Origin: an uncultured Mycoplasmatota bacterium
GTDB taxonomy: Bacteria > Bacillota_I > Bacilli_A > RF39 > UBA660
Direction of reading: 5' to 3'
Assembly (NCBI GenBank): GCA_900557185.1
Contig: USRP01000019.1
Span: forward strand, 1-20,295
Length of the DNA: 20,295 bases
Position 1 is the first letter of the stretch. Every line of letters begins with the position of its first letter. Made by a program: the position numbers and the translations under genes. Below, in pieces: positions 1 through 6,313 of the stretch. The notes beneath the pieces were generated by a model. The model searched no databases. It saw only the letters and a program-made list of their open reading frames with translations, and was not told the origin of the DNA.

Positions 1-13
1 TAAAGATGTTAAA

Positions 14-37
14 TTGTAAGTCAAAAATAACTTACAA
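14..37. promoter_or_regulatory. Perfect inverted repeat upstream of the first gene
   Basis: TTGTAAGT, eight bases, then its exact complement ACTTACAA. It lies 26 bases before the ATG at 64, just upstream of the Shine-Dalgarno. No T-tract follows on either strand, so a terminator is unlikely. It could be a repressor operator or an mRNA hairpin. The binding protein cannot be told from the sequence. Confidence 0.45.
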
Positions 38-63
38 AATATATTATACGAGGAGCAGTTAGT

Positions 64-237
64 ATGAACAAAAGAAGTAAAATCCTAATTACAACATTTT
101 TTATAGTAGCAATGATACTCATTGCACTTGGTATTTTTTTAATGAATGATATTAGTTTTTTATTGATTGGAATCGCTACTATTCTAATTGGACTTGCTCT
201 TTTTATCATTATTTACGAATATTCACATAGAAAGTAA
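64..237 (+). CDS. Small two-helix membrane protein (57 aa), unknown function
   Basis: This short gene starts at an ATG eight bases after a clear AGGAG (51-55) and ends in TAA. The product is a basic N-terminus (NKRSK), a hydrophobic helix at about residues 7-27, a short turn containing NDIS, a second helix at about 31-51 and a charged tail (EYSHRK). The positive charges at both ends predict a hairpin with both termini in the cytoplasm. I recognise no family. The good ribosome site, membrane-like composition and terminator two bases after the stop argue for a real gene. An inverted repeat sits just upstream, so expression may be controlled. A holin-like or small stress protein is possible, but nothing in the sequence decides. 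Confidence 0.65.
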   Translation: MNKRSKILITTFFIVAMILIALGIFLMNDISFLLIGIATILIGLALFIIIYEYSHRK

Positions 238-238
238 G

Positions 239-263
239 AAAGAAGGGATTAACCCTTCTTTTT
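239..263 (+). terminator. Intrinsic terminator of the 57-aa gene
   Basis: AAAGAAGGG pairs with CCCTTCTTT across a five-base loop and runs into T residues. It starts two bases after the stop codon. Confidence 0.8.
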
Positions 264-307
264 CAATGCTTTTTGACTGTTTTGCAATGTTCTTATGAGA
301 CCTCAAT

Positions 308-336
308 TTGACATATTTCGACTTTTTTGCTAAAAT
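308..336 (+). promoter_or_regulatory. SigA-type promoter of the glucosaminidase gene
   Basis: A perfect TTGACA -35 (308-313), 17-base spacer and TAAAAT -10 (331-336). It should start transcription about 35 bases before the GTG start at 379. Confidence 0.8.
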
Positions 337-378
337 CGAACATGTTTTCCGAAAAAATTTTTGATGAGGTGAAACATT

Positions 379-1005
379 GTGAAAGAAAAACGGTATGTAA
401 ATGCCATTATCGGATTAGGAGTTTCTATTTTCTTATTAGGTGCTTCTACCATTGGGACAACCCCAAAAACGGATTCTTTAAAAGAATCTGATAAAGATAA
501 TACATTTACATCTTCAATCAAGACAACTCATGAAAGTTTGATTGAGAAAAGCGAAGAGATGATCGTATCAGGTCAGCAAGTAAAATTAGGTGCTGGAGTT
601 AGTACTGTATACGATGATATGACTTTAGAACAATTAGCAGAAAAGATAGAACGTAATTTAAATTCAACGCTAACCGGTAAAGGTTATTTGATTGCTAGTT
701 ATTCTTTACAACAAGGAGTAGATCCATATTTAGCACTTGCTATTATGTTACATGAAACTGGATGTGCTTGGAGTTGTAGTACATTAACACAAGTAAATCA
801 TAACGTTGGAGGTATGAGAGGTAGTAACGGATACTTATACTTTGCAACGATTGATGAAGGAATCAAAGCTTTTATCGACAATTTGAGTAGAAATTATGTA
901 CGATATGGTTTAACAACTGCAGAAACAATGAATAGTAAATATGCGGAAAACCCAAATTGGCATGTAGCTGTAAACCGTTATATCGAACAAATAAAGGCAA
1001 GTTAA
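379..1005 (+). CDS. Secreted or anchored glucosaminidase-type cell wall hydrolase
   Basis: The protein has 208 residues. A signal or anchor helix (about 8-26) is followed by a linker and a C-terminal hydrolase domain from about residue 95. The domain has hallmarks of the endo-beta-N-acetylglucosaminidase (PF01832-like) fold: LALAIMLHETG with E126 as likely catalytic acid, then NVGGMRG, a tyrosine-rich strand, and the ending YAENPNW. Such enzymes cut the glycan backbone of peptidoglycan outside the cell. GTG is chosen as start because GAGGTGA (366-372) lies six bases before it and the preceding promoter is near consensus. The gene has its own promoter and terminator, so it is a single unit. 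The hydrolase assignment is good; the exact bond cut cannot be stated. A lytic transglycosylase is the alternative. Confidence 0.82.
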   Translation: MKEKRYVNAIIGLGVSIFLLGASTIGTTPKTDSLKESDKDNTFTSSIKTTHESLIEKSEEMIVSGQQVKLGAGVSTVYDDMTLEQLAEKIERNLNSTLTGKGYLIASYSLQQGVDPYLALAIMLHETGCAWSCSTLTQVNHNVGGMRGSNGYLYFATIDEGIKAFIDNLSRNYVRYGLTTAETMNSKYAENPNWHVAVNRYIEQIKAS

Positions 1006-1018
1006 TTTGCCTTTTTTT
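993..1018 (+). terminator. Intrinsic terminator, stop codon in the loop
   Basis: AAAGGCAA and TTGCCTTT pair around a loop that contains the TAA (1003-1005), followed by T residues. Confidence 0.85.
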
Positions 1019-1035
1019 GTTACTTATGTTATAAT
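1007..1035 (+). promoter_or_regulatory. Extended -10 promoter nested in the upstream terminator
   Basis: TGT-TATAAT at 1027-1035 is a perfect extended -10. A weak -35 (TTGCCT, 1007-1012) at 17 bases lies inside the 3' arm of the preceding terminator. Confidence 0.7.
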
Positions 1036-1066
1036 ATGCCCCGTTAAACAAAAGGGGGGACTATAT

Positions 1067-1645
1067 ATGGTTTGTAAAAACTGTGGAGAATATGTGAACG
1101 AGAAATTTGAATATTGTCCATACTGTGGTGACTTCTTAGACAAAAGCCAATATATGGAAAATGATATTGTATATAAAATTTATCCAACATGTAATATCTG
1201 GACAGAATTAATTCCTGATTTAAAAACTATTTTAATTTTAGTACTTTTAACATTTATTAATTTTTATTTCCAAGACTTTTTATTATTAAATGAATACTAT
1301 AGTCCAAATTATATTTGGATATTATATATTATTGTATTTTTATGGTATGACATGAAAGCAATTATGAAAAAATTACGTTTTCAAAAAATTGAATATTGTT
1401 TTTATAAAGATCATTTAGAATACCATGAACAATTTGGTAGAAGAATTATGCATAGTGTAAGATATGATACGATTAGCGATGTAGCAATACACCAATCTTG
1501 GATTGATTCTATGTTTCATCGTGGTACATTAGCACTTTATACAGCAAATCGTGAGGACTATGGAATTTATATTTATGATGTACCAAATGTTGAAGAAGTA
1601 TATTATCAAGTAAAAAATATGATAGATAGTGCAAACCATCATTAA
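1067..1645 (+). CDS. Zinc-ribbon membrane protein with a PH-like domain
   Basis: The 192-residue product starts with a zinc ribbon: C3-K-N-C6 and C17-P-Y-C20 should bind one zinc ion. Two membrane helices follow (about 52-68 and 82-98), then a soluble region (about 105-185) whose strand pattern resembles bacterial PH (YdbS-like, PF03703) domains. The ribbon-helices-PH order is common in uncharacterised Bacillota membrane proteins. The start is the ATG at 1067, after an AAGGGGGG ribosome site; an in-frame TTG further upstream lies inside the previous terminator and is unlikely. It is a single-gene unit with its own extended -10 promoter and terminator. Function is unknown; envelope sensing or protein quality control is only a guess. 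Confidence 0.75.
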   Translation: MVCKNCGEYVNEKFEYCPYCGDFLDKSQYMENDIVYKIYPTCNIWTELIPDLKTILILVLLTFINFYFQDFLLLNEYYSPNYIWILYIIVFLWYDMKAIMKKLRFQKIEYCFYKDHLEYHEQFGRRIMHSVRYDTISDVAIHQSWIDSMFHRGTLALYTANREDYGIYIYDVPNVEEVYYQVKNMIDSANHH

Positions 1646-1666
1646 AAGCAGTTTTCTGCTTTTTTT
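1644..1666 (+). terminator. Intrinsic terminator overlapping the stop codon
   Basis: AAAAGCAG and CTGCTTTT pair around TTTT, followed by more T residues. The first stem bases are the last two of the TAA stop. Confidence 0.85.
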
Positions 1667-1667
1667 G

Positions 1668-1697
1668 TTGACTTTCTAATTTGTCATCGACTATGAT
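1668..1697 (+). promoter_or_regulatory. SigA-type promoter of the P-type ATPase-like gene
   Basis: TTGACT (1668-1673), 18-base spacer, TATGAT (1692-1697). It begins two bases after the preceding T-tract. Confidence 0.7.
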
Positions 1698-1719
1698 ATA
1701 AGTAGAAGTGGGTGAGACT

Positions 1720-3753
1720 GTGAAACAATATCAATTAGATGGATTAAAAACCATAGAAGATGCTATTAAAATTGAAGAGGAATTAAAAAAAGTAACACAA
1801 TTAGAACAAGTCCGTGTCGATTATTTAAATTCGACTTTAAATATTTCTAATAAGAGAATATATAAATCATTACTTGTTAAAATAAAGGCAATTGTGAAAA
1901 TGATTGATGAAGATATTTTTATCCACAGAAAAAGACAAAAAGGTTTTATCTTATCCACAGTTTTATTTGTAATTTCTCTATTATTGTTTGCTTTATCCTA
2001 CTTTTTTAAAACCCAAACATTGTTATCCACAGTATTATTTACGACTAGTATTTTTACTGGCTTGATTTTACTATTTTATCCACAGGAAAACTCTTTTTCA
2101 CCATTCTCTTATTGGCAAGAACGTATTTTTGTTGGTATTGCTGTAGTAATATTATTTCTTTTAAAACAGCCTGTATTATCTATCGTAATTTTAAGTCTAA
2201 CTAATTTCATGCATTTAATAGAGGGAATCCTATATCACTTTTTGCATAAATCCAATATTTCTACTGCTGAGTCATTCCAATTTGCTAATATAAAGCAAGA
2301 GAATCATATTGTTCGTGTTCCAGCTAAAGATGTTCAAGTGGATGATATTATTTATGTGAAACCAGGAGAGAGAATTCCTGTTGATGGAATTATTATCGAT
2401 GGTAAAAGTCATGTGATGTACGATATTTTAAGTCCACAGGAAAAGGCAGTGACAACTCACTTACATATGGAAGTATATGGCGGCATGATGAATAAGGATG
2501 GGGTCATTGCCATTCAAGTAACGAAAGACTTTGCTCATTCTAAATGGATTCAAATGGAAGAGTTTATGAGAGATTTTGAAACAGCTTGTCCCAGAACACT
2601 ACAACGTATTAAAACATGTTTGTCCGTATACAAAACGATAATATGGTTATTCATTTTATTTGTGATTGGAATACTTATCTTTTTTCCACAGGAAAACTTT
2701 TCTTATCTCTTTTTATGTTCTTTGTTCTTATTATCTCATCTTGGTTTTCTTGGAGATTTCCTATTATTGTATTGGAATACAGAGTGGAATCATTTAAAAA
2801 GAAGTGGTATTTTTGTGAGGGGTAAGGAACCATTGGATTTATTAAGTGGTATGAAACACGTGATTTTTGATTTGGAACGTACTTTGACTTATGGTAGAGA
2901 TATCGTTGCTAAAATCGTCAATCATACCCGTTATACAGATGAAGAATTATTATATTATGTTGCCTGTGCAGAAGAGTATTCAATTAATTCAGTTGCGTTA
3001 GCGATTAAACATAGCTATGGGAAACGTATTAATACGAGTATTTTAAGTAACTATCAAGAATTATCTGGATTAGGTGTAAAAGTAGATGTAGAAAAACAAA
3101 CGGTTTTGGTAGGGAATGAAGGATTGTTAACAAAGTTTGGTGTCTGGGTCGAAGAACCACCAACAGAAATTGGAACAGTTTTACATATTGCTATCGATAA
3201 AGAATATGCTGGATATATTGTGGTAAGAGATGAATTAAAACCAGATATCTCAACTTGCTTACAACACTGTCGTAAAGGTGGATTACAGCATATCACAGTT
3301 GTCAGTAGTGAAGCGGAAAATTTTGTAGCAATGGTATGTCAACAATTAGGAATTTCAGAACATTTAAGCCATTTAACATTATCAGATAAAAATCGTGCTT
3401 TAGAAAGATATCGTTTTCAAGAGAAGAAGTTATTTACGTTTGTATCTAGTAATCAAAAATTATTAGCTGATCATCATGCTGATTTAAATATTATGATAAA
3501 AAATTTAGAAGATGATTTTTGTCATGATACTGAAATCTTAATTCATAGTGTAAAAGATTTAGAAACAGTTAAAAGAACAGCCAATCGTTTACGTAAGCGC
3601 TCTTGGTTAGGTACTATCTTATTTCTATTCTTACAAATATGTTTATTACTATTACTATGTTTTGGGAAATTACCAATTTATGTGATTCCAATGGTCGGAA
3701 TGATATATGATATCTATTTCCTAATCATTATACTTTCTAAAAAAGGAGCATAG
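1720..3753 (+). CDS. Degenerate heavy-metal P-type ATPase relative, probably catalytically inactive
   Basis: The 677-residue protein has the plan of a P1B metal pump: HMA-like N-terminus (about 1-70), paired helices, actuator, helices, P/N domain, two final helices. The actuator keeps PGERIPVDG (215-223) and the P-domain keeps the phosphate-accepting aspartate D384 with TLT, but as DLERTLT instead of DKTGTLT. Other signatures are gone: the HMA CxxC (GLKTIED at 8-14), TGES (PQE, 239-241), the membrane CPC, the HP pair (NS, 423-424), TGD (SSEA, 529-532) and GDGxND (SSN, 576-578). The frame is uninterrupted, so the protein is kept and may be a pseudo-transporter, scaffold or sensor. GTG 1720 follows GGGTGAG; GTG 1708 is possible but lies almost at the predicted transcript start. 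DnaA boxes sit in its 5' third. Not a recognised named gene. Confidence 0.8.
   Translation: MKQYQLDGLKTIEDAIKIEEELKKVTQLEQVRVDYLNSTLNISNKRIYKSLLVKIKAIVKMIDEDIFIHRKRQKGFILSTVLFVISLLLFALSYFFKTQTLLSTVLFTTSIFTGLILLFYPQENSFSPFSYWQERIFVGIAVVILFLLKQPVLSIVILSLTNFMHLIEGILYHFLHKSNISTAESFQFANIKQENHIVRVPAKDVQVDDIIYVKPGERIPVDGIIIDGKSHVMYDILSPQEKAVTTHLHMEVYGGMMNKDGVIAIQVTKDFAHSKWIQMEEFMRDFETACPRTLQRIKTCLSVYKTIIWLFILFVIGILIFFPQENFSYLFLCSLFLLSHLGFLGDFLLLYWNTEWNHLKRSGIFVRGKEPLDLLSGMKHVIFDLERTLTYGRDIVAKIVNHTRYTDEELLYYVACAEEYSINSVALAIKHSYGKRINTSILSNYQELSGLGVKVDVEKQTVLVGNEGLLTKFGVWVEEPPTEIGTVLHIAIDKEYAGYIVVRDELKPDISTCLQHCRKGGLQHITVVSSEAENFVAMVCQQLGISEHLSHLTLSDKNRALERYRFQEKKLFTFVSSNQKLLADHHADLNIMIKNLEDDFCHDTEILIHSVKDLETVKRTANRLRKRSWLGTILFLFLQICLLLLLCFGKLPIYVIPMVGMIYDIYFLIIILSKKGA
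1919..2084 (+). promoter_or_regulatory. Cluster of four perfect DnaA boxes inside a coding sequence
   Basis: TTATCCACA, the consensus DnaA box, occurs exactly at 1919-1927, 1951-1959, 2023-2031 and 2076-2084, all on the plus strand and each followed by G. A relaxed box, TTTTCCACA, follows at 2682-2690. The perfect boxes fall in all three codon phases of the ATPase-like gene, so a protein repeat does not explain them. I saw no other perfect copy in the window. A DnaA-titration or regulatory site is inferred. Confidence 0.6.
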
Positions 3754-3764
3754 CTCTTTTTTTT
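3739..3764 (+). terminator. Intrinsic terminator containing the TAG stop
   Basis: AAAAAAGGAGC and GCTCTTTTTT pair around a three-base loop. The TAG stop (3751-3753) spans loop and stem, and the T-tract is long. Confidence 0.85.
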
Positions 3765-3791
3765 CATATCTTCTCATTTCTGTCATATACT
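3763..3791 (+). promoter_or_regulatory. Probable SigA promoter of the DUF368 gene
   Basis: TTCATA (3763-3768), 17 bases, TATACT (3786-3791). The -35 is weak and overlaps the end of the terminator T-tract. Confidence 0.5.
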
Positions 3792-3808
3792 GAATTGAGG
3801 TGAAATTC

Positions 3809-4639
3809 ATGGCATATTTCCTTGACGTTGTGAAAGGATGTTTTATTGGGATTGGTAAAATTTTACCAGGTGTAAGTGGAGCGATGTTAGCCATGAGTTT
3901 CGGTGTTTATGATCAAGCGATCCATGCTATACGACATTATCGTAAAGATATTATCAAGAATACTCTTTTTTTGGGAAGTCTAGCCATTGGTATTCTCTTT
4001 GCCATGGTATGTTGTAGTCATCTTGTATCCTTTGCTTTAGAACATTATTATTTAACAACTATGTTATTGTTTATTGGTTTAATTCTGGGTGGTATTCCTA
4101 GTATTTATCACAAAATGGACAAAGATATTTTTCATCCTTCGTATTTTATTGTTTTTTTACTATCTTTCTTTTTTGTATTTTTCTTAAGTAGGTTTCAAAT
4201 GATGGATACACAATTGCAGACAAGTTCTCCAACAATGATGTTTCTTTTAATGTTAGCAATTGGATTGATTGATGCATTCACGATGGTAATACCAGGAATT
4301 AGTGGTACGGCACTCTTTATGATTTTAGGTCTCTATCCTACCTATTTAAATATGATTCAAAAAATAGGAAATATTTCTTTTGTATTTCATTCTATGGGAA
4401 CTTATTTTCCATATGTTATTGGATTATTATTTGGCATTTTATTTATGGTATGGATGATGGACTATCTATTAAATAAACATTACAAAATTACTTACTGTGG
4501 TATTTTAGGTTTTTCTCTTTCATCGTTGTTATATTTATTTTTAGAAACGTTATCTAGAAATTACACAGTCACTGATATTGTCGCAGGATTAATGTGTCTT
4601 GTTGTTGGATATATTTTTGGACATAAGTTTGATTCATAG
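3809..4639 (+). CDS. popT: DUF368 family undecaprenyl-phosphate translocase (PopT-type)
   Basis: This 276-residue membrane protein matches the DUF368 family (PF04018). Its signature is an inverted duplication, and both halves show it: KILPGVSGAML with PGVSG at 20-24, and MVIPGISGTAL with PGISG at 162-166. About eight hydrophobic helices surround these loops. DUF368 proteins (PopT), with DedA proteins, are reported to return undecaprenyl phosphate, the wall-polymer carrier lipid, across the membrane for reuse. The ATG at 3809 is chosen because GAGGTGA (3797-3803) lies five bases before it; a GTG at 3800 is part of that ribosome site. The gene follows a terminator and has its own weak promoter. 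The family call is strong, the substrate rests on family knowledge. Confidence 0.85.
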   Translation: MAYFLDVVKGCFIGIGKILPGVSGAMLAMSFGVYDQAIHAIRHYRKDIIKNTLFLGSLAIGILFAMVCCSHLVSFALEHYYLTTMLLFIGLILGGIPSIYHKMDKDIFHPSYFIVFLLSFFFVFFLSRFQMMDTQLQTSSPTMMFLLMLAIGLIDAFTMVIPGISGTALFMILGLYPTYLNMIQKIGNISFVFHSMGTYFPYVIGLLFGILFMVWMMDYLLNKHYKITYCGILGFSLSSLLYLFLETLSRNYTVTDIVAGLMCLVVGYIFGHKFDS

Positions 4640-4648
4640 ACATATAAG
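4623..4648 (+). promoter_or_regulatory. Possible SigE-like sporulation promoter
   Basis: ATA (4623-4625), 15 bases, CATATAAG (4641-4648), close to the SigE consensus ATA/CATACANT. It lies over the 3' end of the DUF368 gene and immediately before the 108-aa gene. Such matches are easy to find in AT-rich DNA. Confidence 0.3.
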
Positions 4649-4664
4649 TATAGTGGAGGTTATT

Positions 4665-4991
4665 ATGGATAAAAAATTACCGAAAGTATTTCAAAATCAT
4701 TTAACAAATCCTGTGCAGAATAATCGCAATGTTTATTATTCAAAAACAAAAGAAGAAATACCACAAGGAGATCGTAACAATCGCTCCATACGTGGTAATA
4801 CAATTTATGAGAAAATACAAAATATGTTTTCATCTCCTACTTATGTATATAAAGCAGATGTTGAAATTGTGTTAAACAATGGAGAACGTATGGTAAGAAA
4901 AGTAATTGGTAGTCATCAAGGACAACTAATTACAATGGATAATGAATTGATTCCAGTAAATCAGATACAGGATATTTATTTTCGTGAATAA
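4665..4991 (+). CDS. Small soluble protein of unknown function (108 aa)
   Basis: The ATG at 4665 follows a GGAGGT ribosome site (4655-4660) by four bases; longer in-frame starts overlap the previous gene and lack one. The product has a polar N-terminal half rich in N, Q and K with the phrase LPKVFQNH, and a compact C-terminal half whose strand pattern (ADVEIVLNNGERMVRKVIG, then LIPVNQIQDIYF) suggests a small beta domain. No signal peptide, membrane helix or cysteine is present. I do not recognise the family. It is 25 bases after the DUF368 gene and converges on the spore-coat gene, sharing a terminator with it. A possible SigE-like promoter precedes it, so a sporulation role is conceivable but unproven. 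Confidence 0.65.
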   Translation: MDKKLPKVFQNHLTNPVQNNRNVYYSKTKEEIPQGDRNNRSIRGNTIYEKIQNMFSSPTYVYKADVEIVLNNGERMVRKVIGSHQGQLITMDNELIPVNQIQDIYFRE

Positions 4992-5016
4992 AAAAAGAAC
5001 CGTTCGGTTCTTTTTT
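4991..5016. terminator. Bidirectional terminator between convergent genes
   Basis: AAAAAAGAACC and GGTTCTTTTTT form an 11-bp stem with a GTTC loop, with A and T tracts serving both directions. The two TAA stops (4989-4991 plus, 5017-5015 minus) touch the two feet of the stem. Confidence 0.88.
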
Positions 5017-5467
5017 AGATACAGACAAATGTATCGTTTAAACAACGTAATGCACATACACAGTTTAAATTCATTGTAAAGAATGAATTTGTTGCTACAT
5101 ATGGATTTGCAACATCAGCTGTATCTGGATTAGGTGCTAAGACACGGAATGTTGCACAACAACCGTCTATTTTTTCTACACGAAATACGTTAGAACAAGT
5201 AACACCTACATTTCCACATGTGACATCTTCTTTTGTTGTTGGCATACTCCATGGTGTTCCATTTCCACAACAAGTATATAAGATAACTGGTCTTGTGTTA
5301 CAACTTAATGGTGTTGTAATACCACAACCTAGAAAACCTCTGTCACAAGTATCTAGGCAGTTATCAGCTTTGCAATTCGCATTTTGTTGTAGAATACAGA
5401 TGACTGTAAGTATTTCAGCGATGCAACGGCAGTCATTGTTGTTTGAAGCATCTTTGTTATTACACAT
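5015..5467 (-). CDS. cotZ: CotY/CotZ family spore coat protein
   Basis: The 150-residue protein is cysteine-rich (19 Cys) and follows the CotY/CotZ family (PF10612): a short N-terminal helix, a Cys-rich middle, then FRVEKIDGCCATFRVL and the diagnostic ending LNCVCALRCLND. In Bacillus, CotY and CotZ form the disulfide-bonded outer crust of the spore coat. The start is the ATG at 5467, after AGGGGTGG; an in-frame TTG nine codons earlier has no ribosome site. A near-perfect SigK promoter lies 30 bases upstream, fitting late mother-cell expression. The gene converges with the 108-aa gene and diverges from the amidotransferase. This is the strongest evidence that the organism sporulates. Family call firm; Y and Z paralogues cannot be separated. 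Confidence 0.88.
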   Translation of the reverse strand: MCNNKDASNNNDCRCIAEILTVICILQQNANCKADNCLDTCDRGFLGCGITTPLSCNTRPVILYTCCGNGTPWSMPTTKEDVTCGNVGVTCSNVFRVEKIDGCCATFRVLAPNPDTADVANPYVATNSFFTMNLNCVCALRCLNDTFVCI

Positions 5468-5496
5468 ATTATCCACCCCTTTATTTGTTTTCAATA

Positions 5497-5523
5497 TAAC
5501 ATATGCGATGAAGCATTTGATGT
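5497..5523 (-). promoter_or_regulatory. SigK-type promoter of cotZ
   Basis: On the minus strand: AC (5523-5522), a 16-base spacer, then CATATGTTA (5505-5497), exactly fitting the SigK pattern AC-N16-CATAnnnTA, with the favoured G before CATA. Confidence 0.7.
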
Positions 5524-5549
5524 GTGAGTGATTTACCTAGTTTTATAGA

Positions 5550-5577
5550 ACCAAATAAATGAAATATACATATAGTA
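5550..5577 (+). promoter_or_regulatory. Possible SigK/SigE-like promoter of the amidotransferase unit
   Basis: AC (5550-5551), 17 bases, CATATAGTA (5569-5577) fits CATAnnnTA. TATAGT (5571-5576) could instead be a SigA -10, but no good -35 is present at 17 bases. Confidence 0.35.
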
Positions 5578-5592
5578 AAGTGGAGGTAAAAT

Positions 5593-6297
5593 ATGAAACC
5601 ATTCATAGGAATTTTAGGTCGTAGCGAGGAATCTAAAACAGAAATGCCATTAATATCTGTACAAGAAAAAGAGAGAATGGCAGTCATAAAGTCAGGAGGA
5701 ATTCCTTTTCTAATTCTTCCTCCACAAACAGTAGAATATCGCCGTAGTATACCTCGTGAATTATCAAAATTAACACCAGAAGAAAAAGAAATGATAGATA
5801 GACAATTAGAAGTCACTGATGGAATTTTATTACCAGGAGGAGATATTAGTTATGAATATGACCGTTATGTTGTTGCTAAAGCAATCGAAAAAAATATTCC
5901 ATTACTAGGAATATGTATGGGAATGCAAGTCATGTCTTTTTATAATAAGCAACCTAATTTGAAAAAAATTGAGAAAGAAAACAGCCATTTTAATCGTAAG
6001 AAAAAGTATGTACACCAGACCTTTGTTGATACAAAATCAAAATTATATCAAATTTTAAAACAAGAAAAGATAGAAGTAAATAGTATCCACCATTATGAGG
6101 TGCAAAAAGATTCTCAATTCAAAATTGCTGCCATTAGTGCTGATGGAGTGATTGAAGCAATTGAATATCCTCAGTGTCGTTTTTGTATTGGGGTTCAATT
6201 TCATCCAGAATTAAATATAGATACAGATGTGAATAGTCAAAAAATATTAGAAGCATTTATAGAAGCATCTTTACTTTATCATAGTCGCCATATATAA
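5593..6297 (+). CDS. Class I glutamine amidotransferase-like hydrolase, peptidase C26 (PuuD-like)
   Basis: The protein has 234 residues and covers the C26 domain. Recognisable parts are the N-terminal FIGILGR strand, LLPGGDI (80-85), the nucleophile elbow LGICMGMQ with C108, and the VQFHPEL motif with H204 and E206, completing the triad. PuuD-type enzymes hydrolyse gamma-glutamyl amides such as gamma-glutamyl-GABA. I see no fused synthetase domain. The start has a consensus GGAGGT six bases upstream. The patatin gene follows after 16 bases with no terminator, so they are probably co-transcribed. The shared divergent region with cotZ holds a possible sporulation-type promoter. The exact gamma-glutamyl substrate is open. 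Confidence 0.85.
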   Translation: MKPFIGILGRSEESKTEMPLISVQEKERMAVIKSGGIPFLILPPQTVEYRRSIPRELSKLTPEEKEMIDRQLEVTDGILLPGGDISYEYDRYVVAKAIEKNIPLLGICMGMQVMSFYNKQPNLKKIEKENSHFNRKKKYVHQTFVDTKSKLYQILKQEKIEVNSIHHYEVQKDSQFKIAAISADGVIEAIEYPQCRFCIGVQFHPELNIDTDVNSQKILEAFIEASLLYHSRHI

Positions 6298-6313
6298 TAA
6301 AAATGGTGGTAGT

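Noticed and set aside
5468..5476. TTATCCACC, eight of nine bases of a DnaA box
   Set aside because: It coincides with the cotZ ribosome binding site on the minus strand, which explains the sequence.
5220..5531. Open frame of about 100 codons on the plus strand opposite cotZ
   Set aside because: The minus-strand frame has clear CotZ sequence, a ribosome site and a SigK promoter; the plus frame is its shadow.
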